A program made the position numbers and the translations under genes. Positions 23,084 through 31,959 of a DNA stretch of 35,538 bases are shown in pieces. The first letter of the stretch is position 1; every line of letters starts with the position of its first letter. The DNA is from Pontibacterium sp049599735 (GTDB lineage Bacteria > Pseudomonadota > Gammaproteobacteria > Pseudomonadales > Balneatricaceae): the NCBI GenBank assembly GCA_049599735.1, contig JBMYOX010000037.1, forward strand, positions 1-35,538, read 5' to 3'. The notes under the pieces were generated by a model that ran no database searches, was not told the origin of the DNA, and was given only the letters and a program-made list of their open reading frames with translations.

Positions 23084-25231
23084 TTAACCGAAGTAGGTTT
23101 TATCAGCCGAAGCCATCTGTTTCATTTTTTCAGTCGGCTGATAAAGCGGACCCAGTGATGCGTATTTTTCAGCAATTTCACAGAAACGGGCCAGCCCCAT
23201 CTGATCCAGATAATGCAGCGGCCCACCCCGAAACGGTGGAAAACCAATGCCCATAATAAGTCCCATATCGGCCTCAGCCGGTGTTGCAACAATGCCATCT
23301 TCCAGGCAACGTACCGTCTCGATACACAAAGGCACCATCATACGTTCGATAATTTCTTCATCGGAGAACTCACGGGCAGAACCAACCGTACCGGCCAGCA
23401 AGCCATCAACCTCATCGTCATGCAGCTTTTTAGGTTTACCCTTACGATCCATCTCGTAACGGTAAAAACCTTTGTTATTTTTCTGACCAAAACGCTGTAA
23501 CTGATACATACGGTCAATCGCACTTTCACCTTCATGCGTCATACGATCCGGGAAACCCGCCGCCATCACACAATCCGCATGATGGGCCGTATCAACACCT
23601 ACCACATCCAACAGGTAAGCCGGGCCCATTGGCCAGCCAAAGGTTTCCATGACTTTATCCACCCGACGGAAATTTGCGCCTTCAGTGAGCAGCGCGGAAA
23701 AACCACCAAAATAAGGGAATAGAATGCGGTTAACCAAAAAGCCGGGGCAGTCGTTCACAACTATGGGGGTTTTGCCCATCGCTTTGGCGTAAGCGACTGT
23801 GCGGGCAACCGTTGCTTCCGAGGTTTTTTCACCCCTGATAACTTCTACCAGTGGCATTTTGTGCACCGGGTTAAAGAAGTGCATACCACAGAAGTTCTCA
23901 GGCTTTTCCAGCGCACCGGCCAGTTCGGTAATAGAGATAGTGGATGTGTTCGAGGTCAGCACGGCATCTTCGGGTAAGTGCTTTTCAGCCTCAGCCAGCA
24001 CTGCTTGTTTAACCGCTACGTTTTCAACCACCGCTTCAACCACCAGATCCACCCGGTCAAAATCACCATAGCTGAGCGTAGGGGTAATGCGATTAAGCAC
24101 TTTAGCCATCTTAGTCGCATCAATTCGGCCGCGTTTAAGCTGACCGGCCAGCAGTTTATTGGCTTCATCCAGCCCCAGCTGCAAGGCGGGTTCGGCAATA
24201 TCTTTCATCAGGATAGGGGTGCCTTTAGAGGCAGACTGATAAGCCACACCGCCGCCCATAATACCGGCACCGATCACAGCCGCCTGCTTAACCGGCAGCG
24301 CCTGGGCTTCATATTTTGAGGTGATTTTTTTGATTAACTGGTCTTTCAGAAATAAACCCACCAGGGATGCGGTCACTTCTGATTTTGCCAGTTTTGCAAA
24401 ACCTTTAGCCTCAACCAACTGGGCTTTATCACGCCCCAGATTGGCATGTTTCTGAATGGTTTTTAGCGCGGCCAGCGGTGCAGGGTAATGCGGCCCCGCT
24501 TTGCTGCCAATAAAACCTTTGGCACTTTCAAATGCCATCATCTGCTCAATCTGATTCAGTTTAATGGATGATTTTTTCTCTTTCCGACGTGCCAGATAAT
24601 CAAACTTACCGGCGATGCACTGCTGCAACAAATCCAGCCCGGCTGCCTGCACCTGATCAGCCCGCACTACGGCATCCACCGCACCTTCTTTTAAAGCATC
24701 CGCCGCACGTTTTTCAACACCACCACAAATCCACTCATTGGCATTGTCCACACCTATCAGGCGCGGCAGGCGTACCGTACCACCCCAGCCCGGATAAATA
24801 CCCAGCTTCACTTCAGGCAAACCCACTTTGGCCCTGTCGGCCATCACCCGAAAATCGGTACTCAGGCAAAGCTCAAAACCACCCCCCAATGCAATGCCAT
24901 TAATCGCCGTGACCGTCGGGCACGGCAAATCTTCAATCGCATTAAAGATCTGGTTAAGATCAAGCAGAGCCGCCGCAATACTCTCTTCATTCAAAGAGAA
25001 CATCCGGTTAAATTCCATAATATCCGCACCGACAATAAAACAGTCTTTGGCGCTGGAAAACATCACCGCTTTTAGCCCGTCCTGAGCAGATAAGCGGCCA
25101 ACCGCTTCACGTAATTCACCCAACGTGGTCTGATCAAATTTGTTCACGGACTCATTCTGATTATCGAATACGAGGTTATAAATACCCTCATCTGCAACAT
25201 CTACACGAATTGCCTGACCCTGGTAAAGCAT
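23084..25231 (-). CDS. fadB: Multifunctional fatty-acid oxidation protein FadB (alpha subunit)
   Basis: The protein has 715 residues against 729 in E. coli. The N-terminal crotonase domain (about 1-190) keeps both hydratase/isomerase glutamates, E120 in GGGFELC and E140 in LPEVKLG. The 3-hydroxyacyl-CoA dehydrogenase part starts near residue 315 with the NAD loop GAGIMGGG (321-328). It carries the catalytic His451 in HFFNPVHKMP and is followed by two C-terminal dimerisation domains. It performs hydration, NAD-dependent oxidation and isomerase steps of beta-oxidation. A GGAG site precedes ATG 25231. It is the first gene of fadBA. Confidence 0.97.
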   Translation of the reverse strand: MLYQGQAIRVDVADEGIYNLVFDNQNESVNKFDQTTLGELREAVGRLSAQDGLKAVMFSSAKDCFIVGADIMEFNRMFSLNEESIAAALLDLNQIFNAIEDLPCPTVTAINGIALGGGFELCLSTDFRVMADRAKVGLPEVKLGIYPGWGGTVRLPRLIGVDNANEWICGGVEKRAADALKEGAVDAVVRADQVQAAGLDLLQQCIAGKFDYLARRKEKKSSIKLNQIEQMMAFESAKGFIGSKAGPHYPAPLAALKTIQKHANLGRDKAQLVEAKGFAKLAKSEVTASLVGLFLKDQLIKKITSKYEAQALPVKQAAVIGAGIMGGGVAYQSASKGTPILMKDIAEPALQLGLDEANKLLAGQLKRGRIDATKMAKVLNRITPTLSYGDFDRVDLVVEAVVENVAVKQAVLAEAEKHLPEDAVLTSNTSTISITELAGALEKPENFCGMHFFNPVHKMPLVEVIRGEKTSEATVARTVAYAKAMGKTPIVVNDCPGFLVNRILFPYFGGFSALLTEGANFRRVDKVMETFGWPMGPAYLLDVVGVDTAHHADCVMAAGFPDRMTHEGESAIDRMYQLQRFGQKNNKGFYRYEMDRKGKPKKLHDDEVDGLLAGTVGSAREFSDEEIIERMMVPLCIETVRCLEDGIVATPAEADMGLIMGIGFPPFRGGPLHYLDQMGLARFCEIAEKYASLGPLYQPTEKMKQMASADKTYFG

Positions 25232-25544
25232 TCGATTTACTCCGTTTTTATTATTGGCAGTGCCTTAGTTAGCAACAAACCACGGTTAAAAATCTGACCT
25301 GATACATCGTTTACCGTTGCATCAGGCATTTAATTCAGTTGATGGGTAAATACTAGACAGACTGCAAAAATCAACAATGACAAAATACAGCTAATAACAT
25401 GACAAAAAGCGCCAGTGTACTTATAAGCTTTATAAACAGACGAGAAAGACAGACCAGACGGGAAAGGTAATAACTGACATATAGCGGCAAATCTGAACAA
25501 AAGCCCAGCTGCCGCCTACGTTTTTAGCGGGTATTTACAGCGTT
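25232..25544. other. Leader and promoter region of fadBA
   Basis: No gene is seen. A dyad at 25298-25326 (CCTGATACA / TGCATCAGG, eight of nine pairs) lies about 70 bases upstream of fadB and could be an operator or a leader hairpin. No clear FadR operator (a TGGTnnGACCA-like site) or PsrA box was found, and no well-formed promoter could be fixed. No strong terminator is visible for the crotonase gene ending at 25545. Confidence 0.5.
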
Positions 25545-26294
25545 TCAGGCTTTGCTCATAAAGGCCATAAACGCCTGCCGGGCTTCGTCAGAAAATAACC
25601 GCTGATAGAACAAACCTGCTTCATCATCCAGCACCTGATGTAATTGTTCCAGGTAGGTTTTTTTAAGCATCGCTTTGCTGAGTTGCACCGCTTCAGGTGG
25701 TAAAGCGGCAATACCGGCCGCTCTTACACGCGCCTGTTCCAGCAAGTTTTCAGGTTCACAAATGTCATTCACTAAACCCAGCGTTTTTGCTCTTTCAGCC
25801 CCGAAAGGCGCACCTTCAACCAGCAACTCAAACGCCTGCCGATGGCCTGCTGTTTGAGGTAAAAACAAGGTTGTGCCACCTTCTGGCACCAGCCCCAGGC
25901 GGGCAAACGGTGTCTGACAGCGCAGGTTACCCGCTGCAATCACCAAATCACAATGCAATAACAAAGTGGTGCCTATACCCACCGCATCACCCTGTACCGC
26001 TGCCAGTAACGGTTTTTTAAACGCAGCAATGCGGTGTAAAAACTGAATAACCGGTGAAAGTGCATCCGGATTACTGGCAACCGACATAAAGTCACCAATA
26101 TCATTACCCGCCGAGAAGCTGTTGCCCTCGGCCCGTATCAGCACAGCTCGTACGTCTGTGTTTTCTTCAGCGTCACCTAATAGTCGAATCAGTTCGTTGT
26201 ACATAGCCAGTGTCAGGGCATTTTTTTTATCCGGCCGGTTAAGAATTAACTCCAACACAGCGCCGTTAGTCTGTTGCTTAACCAGGTTTTCCAT
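25545..26294 (-). CDS. Crotonase-family protein, probably delta3,delta2-enoyl-CoA isomerase
   Basis: The 249-residue protein has the crotonase fold. Oxyanion-hole segments are SAGNDI (residues 61-66) and the GDAVGIG loop (102-108). The two glutamates used by classical enoyl-CoA hydratases are absent: GIGTTLLLHCD replaces the GGGxE motif, and TPFARLG replaces the PE motif. Instead it has LVPEGGT with E138 where type 2 enoyl-CoA isomerases place their single catalytic acid. By family knowledge it would therefore move a double bond of unsaturated acyl-CoAs rather than hydrate them. The start overlaps the end of the DUF2889 gene by 17 bases, so the two are coupled. It would commonly be annotated simply as enoyl-CoA hydratase. 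Confidence 0.85.
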   Translation of the reverse strand: MENLVKQQTNGAVLELILNRPDKKNALTLAMYNELIRLLGDAEENTDVRAVLIRAEGNSFSAGNDIGDFMSVASNPDALSPVIQFLHRIAAFKKPLLAAVQGDAVGIGTTLLLHCDLVIAAGNLRCQTPFARLGLVPEGGTTLFLPQTAGHRQAFELLVEGAPFGAERAKTLGLVNDICEPENLLEQARVRAAGIAALPPEAVQLSKAMLKKTYLEQLHQVLDDEAGLFYQRLFSDEARQAFMAFMSKA

Positions 26295-26829
26295 CGTTAT
26301 AAAGCTCCGGCAGGTAAGTTTTAATCACATCACTGTTTTGGGACCAGGTATGGCAACTGTTCAGCATAAGTTTTGCACCCAGTTGCATCACATCCTGCCG
26401 TGCACCGGGCCATAAAGTTTGTATAGCCGTTGTCGCAACAGGCACCAGTAATTCATTAAGATGGGTACAACCCTGAACACCGCCTAACATTTCTTTAGCC
26501 CGGCGCTGCCAGCCCGGACCGATACGGGTGCCTTCCAGTTTTTTAAAGGCCCCCACAATGCCCGGACACATACGAAAAGGAGAGGCATCAATATATGCCT
26601 CTACTTCATGGATCAGCAGCTGACTGTCCAGCGTGATACGCAACCCCATATCATGAAAAGCTTCACCGGCCGTGATATATCCACCACGTTCCGGGTTATC
26701 CAGCGACTGGCTTTTAACATCGGTCATATGGCCTTCGATATCCCACAAACCATCTTCACGCTGATAGCCATTACAAGTCACAAGGCGTTGATGTAAGTGT
26801 GAGCGCCGTACCGGTTTCGACAGTGGCAT
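26278..26829 (-). CDS. DUF2889 family protein
   Basis: This 183-residue protein shows the DUF2889 pattern: RRSHLHQRLVTCNGYQRED near the N-terminus, DGLWDIEGHMTDVK, GEAFHDMGLRITLD and, later, GGVQGCTHLNELL. The many conserved His, Cys and Asp residues suggest metal or cofactor binding, but the biochemical role is unknown. Its start overlaps the fadD stop by one base and its end overlaps the crotonase start, so it is embedded in a lipid-degradation operon. A role in acyl-CoA metabolism is inferred from this position only. Confidence 0.9.
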   Translation of the reverse strand: MPLSKPVRRSHLHQRLVTCNGYQREDGLWDIEGHMTDVKSQSLDNPERGGYITAGEAFHDMGLRITLDSQLLIHEVEAYIDASPFRMCPGIVGAFKKLEGTRIGPGWQRRAKEMLGGVQGCTHLNELLVPVATTAIQTLWPGARQDVMQLGAKLMLNSCHTWSQNSDVIKTYLPELYNDGKPG

Positions 26830-28511
26830 CAGCTGGCCCTCTCTATTTCAGCCAGCGCCTCGTTTGGTTCTTTTAGCAACCTGCGTAAAATTTTTCCCAC
26901 ATTAGATTTAGGTAACTCATCTTTAAATTCTACATATTTGGGAATTTTGTAACGAGTCATGCGTTCTTTGCACCAGTCACGAATCATCTTACGATCCAGT
27001 TCCGGGTTATTTGTCACCACAAATAACTTCACAGACTCCCCGCAGGCTTCATCAAACACACCTACAGCCGCACACTCAATCACGTCCGGGTGAGAGCTCA
27101 CCACGTCTTCAACTTCATTGGGGTAGACATTAAAGCCCGATACAATGATCAGATCTTTAGCGCGATCCACAATGCGAAAATAACCATCGGCCTGTCGCAC
27201 AGCAATATCACCGGTCATCAGATAACCATTTTCAGTAAACATTGCCCGGGTATCTTTATCCCGCTGCCAGTAACCCCGCATCACCTGGGGCCCTTTAACA
27301 CAAAGTTCACCCGGCTCGTTCACACCGACTTCCTTGCCATCCGAATCAATAATACATACATCCGTATGGATCATAGGCACACCAATACTGCCAATCTGAA
27401 TGGCACCTGGGGGGTTCATACAAACCGCCGGTGAGGTTTCTGTCAGGCCATAACCTTCCATAATGTTGCAGCCGGTGACGGCTTGCCACTGTTCGGCCGC
27501 CGCATGGGTTAACGCCATACCACCGGATACAGTAATTTTTAAGGTACTGTGATCGAGTGCCTGAAAAGCCGGTTTATTACAAAGCGCAACAAAGAGTGTA
27601 TTCAGACCAATAAAGGTACTGGGCTGCCAATTTTTCAGCGCTTTTACAAAGCCATCGATATCTCGTGGGTTGGGAATGAGCAGGGAATGGCCGCCGGATA
27701 CCAACACGGCCTGAGCGATAGTAAACGCATAAATATGATACAGCGGCAGCGGTGAAACCACTGTGTCAGACCAGCCATCTCCGCAGGCCTGAATACGTTC
27801 CTGCCCTTGCAACATATTAGAAATAAGATTAGCGTGGGTCAGCATTGCACCTTTAGAAACACCCGTGGTACCGCCGGTGTATTGGAGGGCCGCCAGGTCA
27901 CCCGGTTTACCCGGAACCGGCTCAGGCACTGAGCCCAGATGTTTTAAAAGTGCATCCCTTAAAGGAATAGCACCGGGCAGATGGTACTTAGGCTCCATTC
28001 GCTTGAGATACTTCACCGCCGCATTCAGCAAAGTTCGTTTTACAAAACCATGCAGATCACCCACCTGAGTCACAAAGGTATATTTCAGCCCGGTATCCTG
28101 AATAATTTTTTCTGCATTATGGGCCATGCTTTTATGGATAATCAGCGCTTTGGCACCGGAGTCATTAAACTGGTGCTTCATCTCACCCGCGGTATAAAGC
28201 GGATTGGTATTAACCACCACCAGCCCGGCCCGCAGCGCACCGTATAAAACCACCGGATACTGCACCAGGTTAGGCAACTGTATGGCAATACGGTCACCCG
28301 GTTTTAAATCGGTTTCCTGTTGCAGATAGACCGCAAATGCAGCAGATAAACGGTCCAGCTCAGAATAATCCAGTGTACGACCAAAGCTGGTAAACGCAGG
28401 TTTATGGGCAAACTGTTCTGTCGCATAAGCGAGAACATCGGGAATGGTATTAAAACCCTGAGCATTAATATCTTCAGGAATGCTGTCCGCAGTGGGAATC
28501 TGACCGGCCAT
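26829..28511 (-). CDS. fadD: Long-chain fatty-acid-CoA ligase FadD
   Basis: The 560-residue AMP-forming ligase activates fatty acids to acyl-CoA on entry into the cell. The P-loop is YTGGTTGVSKGAML (near residue 213). The adenylation motifs GYGLTETSP and TGDIAV are present, as is the linker DRAKDLIIVSGFNVYPNE and the C-terminal lysine in ELPKSNVGKILRR. It tracks E. coli FadD almost end to end, including PNLVQYPVVLYGALRAG and NPLYTAGEMKHQFNDSGA. A GAGG site precedes ATG 28511. It follows the SCP2 gene after a 56-base gap and overlaps the DUF2889 gene by one base. Confidence 0.95.
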   Translation of the reverse strand: MAGQIPTADSIPEDINAQGFNTIPDVLAYATEQFAHKPAFTSFGRTLDYSELDRLSAAFAVYLQQETDLKPGDRIAIQLPNLVQYPVVLYGALRAGLVVVNTNPLYTAGEMKHQFNDSGAKALIIHKSMAHNAEKIIQDTGLKYTFVTQVGDLHGFVKRTLLNAAVKYLKRMEPKYHLPGAIPLRDALLKHLGSVPEPVPGKPGDLAALQYTGGTTGVSKGAMLTHANLISNMLQGQERIQACGDGWSDTVVSPLPLYHIYAFTIAQAVLVSGGHSLLIPNPRDIDGFVKALKNWQPSTFIGLNTLFVALCNKPAFQALDHSTLKITVSGGMALTHAAAEQWQAVTGCNIMEGYGLTETSPAVCMNPPGAIQIGSIGVPMIHTDVCIIDSDGKEVGVNEPGELCVKGPQVMRGYWQRDKDTRAMFTENGYLMTGDIAVRQADGYFRIVDRAKDLIIVSGFNVYPNEVEDVVSSHPDVIECAAVGVFDEACGESVKLFVVTNNPELDRKMIRDWCKERMTRYKIPKYVEFKDELPKSNVGKILRRLLKEPNEALAEIERAS

Positions 28512-28567
28512 GACAACCTCATCTTTATTGTTATTCTTGAGTCTATTATCAGTTTGATTACTTACAT

Positions 28568-28885
28568 TTAGCTAATCGGGAACAAAACTGCCAGTTTTGT
28601 TGCGGCCATAATGTCGCCATCGGCTTTAATGCGACCTGTCATAAACGCCTGCATACCATCAGTTTCACCCGACATCACCTCTTCCAGCGTGGCGCTATCC
28701 ATGTTCAGGGTAACCGTTGCATCCTCATGTTCACCTTCAGCAATGCTGCAATCATTATCGACCACCGTAACATGCCAGTGGGATTCATCATCAATCACAT
28801 ACTGAAAAACCACATCGGCATCTGCCGCCGCAGCGGGATTAAAACGTTGTTTCATTTCGGAAAAAATTGCGTTCAGATCAGCCAT
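28568..28885 (-). CDS. SCP2 sterol/lipid-binding domain protein
   Basis: The frame is open 42 codons upstream, overlapping the acyl-CoA dehydrogenase. ATG 28885 (MADLNAIFSEMKQRFNP) is preferred because an AAGGA site precedes it and the 105-residue product is exactly one SCP2 domain. The C-terminal motif (MSGETDGMQAFMTGRIKADGDIMAA...LAVLF) forms the hydrophobic lipid tunnel in this family. It probably carries acyl chains or acyl-CoA between the ligase and the dehydrogenase; that is inferred from the fold and from its place between them. Confidence 0.88.
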   Translation of the reverse strand: MADLNAIFSEMKQRFNPAAAADADVVFQYVIDDESHWHVTVVDNDCSIAEGEHEDATVTLNMDSATLEEVMSGETDGMQAFMTGRIKADGDIMAATKLAVLFPIS

Positions 28886-29007
28886 GGGAATGGTCCTTTT
28901 ACTGGTAGGTTTTTTGTTTTTTGTACGATAACGCATTGCGTTAAGGCGGATCAGACCGGCAATAAGCGCACGGCCTGAACGATTCACTAAGGCATCTAAT
29001 CGCCTGA

Positions 29008-30804
29008 TCACAGCTGAAAATGCGCCTGATCCAGTGTCATTAAGTTATCTGCACCTGAAACCATGGTTTCTGCCAGTGCGCGGGTGCGTGGCAAAATGCG
29101 CTGAAAGTAGAAACGGGCAGTGGTTAGCTTGGCTTCATAAAAAGCGACATCCCCCTCAGCCTCTGCCAGCTTTTGTTGTGCGGTTCTGGCCATACGTGCC
29201 CAGAAATAAGCCAGACTGACATAACCGGAGTACATCAGATAATCCACTGAGGCGGCCCCCACTTCATCGCGGTTCTGCATGGCTTTCATGCCCACCTGCA
29301 TAGTCAGGTCACCCCATTCTTTGTTCAGGCTAACCAGTGGTTCAACAAACTCGGTCATCGCGGCATTATCGGTTTCTGCTTTACAGAACTGATGCACCAC
29401 TTTGGTAAACCCTTTCAGAGCTTCACCCTGGGTCATCAAGACCTTGCGGCCCAATAAGTCCAGCGCCTGTATCTGGGTAGTGCCTTCATACAGCATAGAG
29501 ATACGGCTATCGCGCACGTTCTGCTCCATACCCCATTCAGCGATGTAACCATGACCGCCAAATACCTGTAACCCATGATTGGCCGACTCAAAACCGACTT
29601 CTGTCAAAAAGGCTTTGGCTATCGGTGTCAGGAAAGCCAGCAAGGCATCCGCATCTTTGCGTTCATCCTTATCCGCCCGTTTCACTTTATCCACCAGCTG
29701 AGCGGCGTAATAAACCAGCGCCCGCCCGCCTTCTGCAAAGGCCTTTTGGGTCAGCAGTAACTTACGTACTTCCGGATGCACTATAATGGCATCCGCTGCT
29801 TTATCCGGGTTTTTAACCCCGGTTAACGAACGCATTTGCAGGCGGTCTTTAGCATAAGCCAGTGAGTTCTGAAAACCCCACTCGGCATGGGCCAGTCCCT
29901 GCAAAGCCGTGCCAATACGCGCGGTGTTCATAAAGGTGAACATGCAGTTCAGGCCCTTATTGGGCGCACCAATCAGGTAGCCGATTGCCCCGTCAAAGTT
30001 CATCACACAGGTGGAATTACCGTGAATACCCATTTTGTGTTCAAGCGAGCCACAACTCACCCCATTACGATCACCCACCGTGCCTTCCTGCGTTGGCATA
30101 AACTTAGGCACGATAAACAATGAAATACCCTTAGTGCCTTCAGGCGCACCTTCCAGTCGTGCCAGCACGATATGCACAATATTGTCAGCCATATCATGCT
30201 CACCGGCTGAGATAAAAATTTTCGTGCCGCTGATCCGATAACTGCCGTCTTCATTGGCCTCAGCGCGGGTTCTTAACATGCCCAGATCTGTGCCGCAGTG
30301 AGGTTCGGTCAGGCACATAGTGCCGGTCCATTCACCGGACACCAGTTTGGTCAGATAGGTTGATTTCTGCTGTGTTGTACCGTGCGCCTCGAGGGTATTC
30401 ATCGCACCGTGACTCAGGCCGGGGTACATGCTCCAGGCCCAGTTTGCCGTGCCCACCAGCTCATTAACCACAATACCCAGAGACTCCGGCAAACCCTGAC
30501 CACCCCATTCAGGATCATGGGCCAGGGAAGGCCAGCCACCTTCTATAAACTGCTGATAAGCGGCTTTAAAACCCTCGGGGGTGCTCACTTCACCGTCGGT
30601 CAGAGTGCAGCCCTGCTGATCACCCACCTGATTCAACGGAGAGAGTACTCGCTCGGAAAATTTAGCACCTTCTTCCATAATGGCCGCCACCATATCCGGT
30701 GTTGCTTCCTCACAACCGGGCAGGTTCTGATAATGAGCGTCAAGGCCCAGTACTTCATTTAACACGAAGTGCATATCACGTAAGGGTGCCTTATATTCCG
30801 GCAT
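29008..30804 (-). CDS. Acyl-CoA dehydrogenase (long, C-terminally extended type)
   Basis: The 598-residue flavoprotein is longer than the usual 380-residue enzymes because of an N-terminal region and a C-terminal extension of about 120 residues, as in the DmdC/FadE-like class. FAD/substrate segments include TMCLTEPHCGTDLGMLRT and GTKIFISAGEHD. The catalytic base is E440 in MLYEGTTQIQ. It makes trans-2-enoyl-CoA, the first oxidation of beta-oxidation. A TGAGGAA site precedes ATG 30804. The same class includes 3-methylmercaptopropionyl-CoA dehydrogenase of marine DMSP degraders, but the neighbouring FadD-type ligase favours fatty acids as substrate. It heads the operon leading to fadD. Confidence 0.93.
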   Translation of the reverse strand: MPEYKAPLRDMHFVLNEVLGLDAHYQNLPGCEEATPDMVAAIMEEGAKFSERVLSPLNQVGDQQGCTLTDGEVSTPEGFKAAYQQFIEGGWPSLAHDPEWGGQGLPESLGIVVNELVGTANWAWSMYPGLSHGAMNTLEAHGTTQQKSTYLTKLVSGEWTGTMCLTEPHCGTDLGMLRTRAEANEDGSYRISGTKIFISAGEHDMADNIVHIVLARLEGAPEGTKGISLFIVPKFMPTQEGTVGDRNGVSCGSLEHKMGIHGNSTCVMNFDGAIGYLIGAPNKGLNCMFTFMNTARIGTALQGLAHAEWGFQNSLAYAKDRLQMRSLTGVKNPDKAADAIIVHPEVRKLLLTQKAFAEGGRALVYYAAQLVDKVKRADKDERKDADALLAFLTPIAKAFLTEVGFESANHGLQVFGGHGYIAEWGMEQNVRDSRISMLYEGTTQIQALDLLGRKVLMTQGEALKGFTKVVHQFCKAETDNAAMTEFVEPLVSLNKEWGDLTMQVGMKAMQNRDEVGAASVDYLMYSGYVSLAYFWARMARTAQQKLAEAEGDVAFYEAKLTTARFYFQRILPRTRALAETMVSGADNLMTLDQAHFQL

Positions 30805-31119
30805 AACAAATTCCTCAATACTTGTACTTGTTACTGGCGACCAGTGCAGATCAGCATGACCTGCACCTTTTCAAACAGCCTGTTTTTATTTCATATAAGC
30901 ATGCTTGACGGGCCCTTTTCAGCCAATAACAAAAGCCACCAGTTTTTATGACAAAAAGTGTCAGCCAGTTTCACATTGTGATTTAATCAGCCCTACAAGC
31001 AGGCCTGTCATTGCCAGACAAATTAGCCAGGTAACATAAACGATCAAAAAACCGGAACGATAAGAACCCCAGCACTGATAAGCACCAGGGTTAAGCGTTT
31101 GAATTGACTTAAAAAATCG
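30805..31119. other. Intergenic region upstream of the acyl-CoA dehydrogenase operon
   Basis: No gene is supported. A short dyad AAACA-GCC-TGTTT lies at 30873-30885, about 70 bases before the dehydrogenase start, and could be a regulator site. An imperfect, wobble-rich hairpin near 31065-31093 lies beyond the universal-stress gene stop but lacks an adjoining T-run. Confidence 0.5.
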
Positions 31120-31959
31120 TCAGGGATTAATCAGAGGATCCAGAGGTTCCGACAGGTCCGTGCGTAATACCAAAATATCGGTATCTATACGATCCAGTAT
31201 GCGCTCGGCAGTATTGCCCAGTAATGCTGCCGACACACCTTTACGGGCATGAGTGCCCATCACAAGCAGCCCGGCTTTAATGTGCGTACTCACCAGAGGA
31301 ATCAGGTGCTCTGGCGGGCCTTCGCCAATATGTATCTGATTGACCGGCAAACACATCTGTTTTAATTCGACTTCCAGTGCACGCCTTGCCTGATGCTCAA
31401 TCGTCGCCTGTGACTGTAATTCTGATTCATCACCCTGCATCACCGGGCGGGTGGCAATCACCGCATGCAGCTGTGCATTCACTTCACGGGCGATAAAACC
31501 GGCCAGCATTAAAATACTCTGATTATGACTGTCACTTTTAGCCAGGCCGGGATTAATCGCCGCCAGAATACGGGTATTTTCCCAGCTGGTTTTCTGCTTA
31601 ACCAGCAATACAGGGCAAGGGGTTTCACGCAAAATTTTCCAGTCACGAGGTGCCAGCAGTGAGAGTTTATCGTGCCGGGCATCACACGCTTTCACCAGCA
31701 AGCCAAAATGATCCTGAGACCAGCGTTTACGAATCATCTGTACCAGCGATCCTTTTAAAAGGTGCTGCGAACAATGCGCCGATTGACGTTTTAAGGCCTC
31801 AATCAACTCTTCAAGCCCCTGCCAGGGTTCAGATTTTCCCGCCCAGATCAGCTCCACGCCACAGCCGGTACGCGCCGCAATCAGACTGGCCCGCACCAGT
31901 GCGTTCTGGCTGTTTGGCCCGCTATCCAGCACCACCAGAATTCGTTTACTGAACAGCAT
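31120..31959 (-). CDS. Tandem universal stress protein (two UspA domains)
   Basis: The 279-residue protein has two UspA-like domains, about 1-135 (starting KRILVVLDSGPNSQNALVRAS) and about 140-270, in the UspE-like layout. In domain 2 the nucleotide-loop motif reads GTHARKGVSAALLGNTAERI. The consensus G-2x-G-9x-G-S/T is altered to A and N at two key places, so ATP binding is doubtful. The first 14 bases overlap the end of the MMPL exporter gene, so the two are translationally coupled. A stress or signalling role tied to the exporter is inferred from this coupling. No membrane segment is seen. Confidence 0.88.
   Translation of the reverse strand: MLFSKRILVVLDSGPNSQNALVRASLIAARTGCGVELIWAGKSEPWQGLEELIEALKRQSAHCSQHLLKGSLVQMIRKRWSQDHFGLLVKACDARHDKLSLLAPRDWKILRETPCPVLLVKQKTSWENTRILAAINPGLAKSDSHNQSILMLAGFIAREVNAQLHAVIATRPVMQGDESELQSQATIEHQARRALEVELKQMCLPVNQIHIGEGPPEHLIPLVSTHIKAGLLVMGTHARKGVSAALLGNTAERILDRIDTDILVLRTDLSEPLDPLINP

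Noticed and set aside
30970..31110. Minus-strand frame reading SYRSGFLIVYVTWLICLAM, like a tiny membrane protein
   Set aside because: No ATG or GTG start precedes the hydrophobic part, only a TTG inside it, and no ribosome-binding site is present. The product would be about 25 residues.
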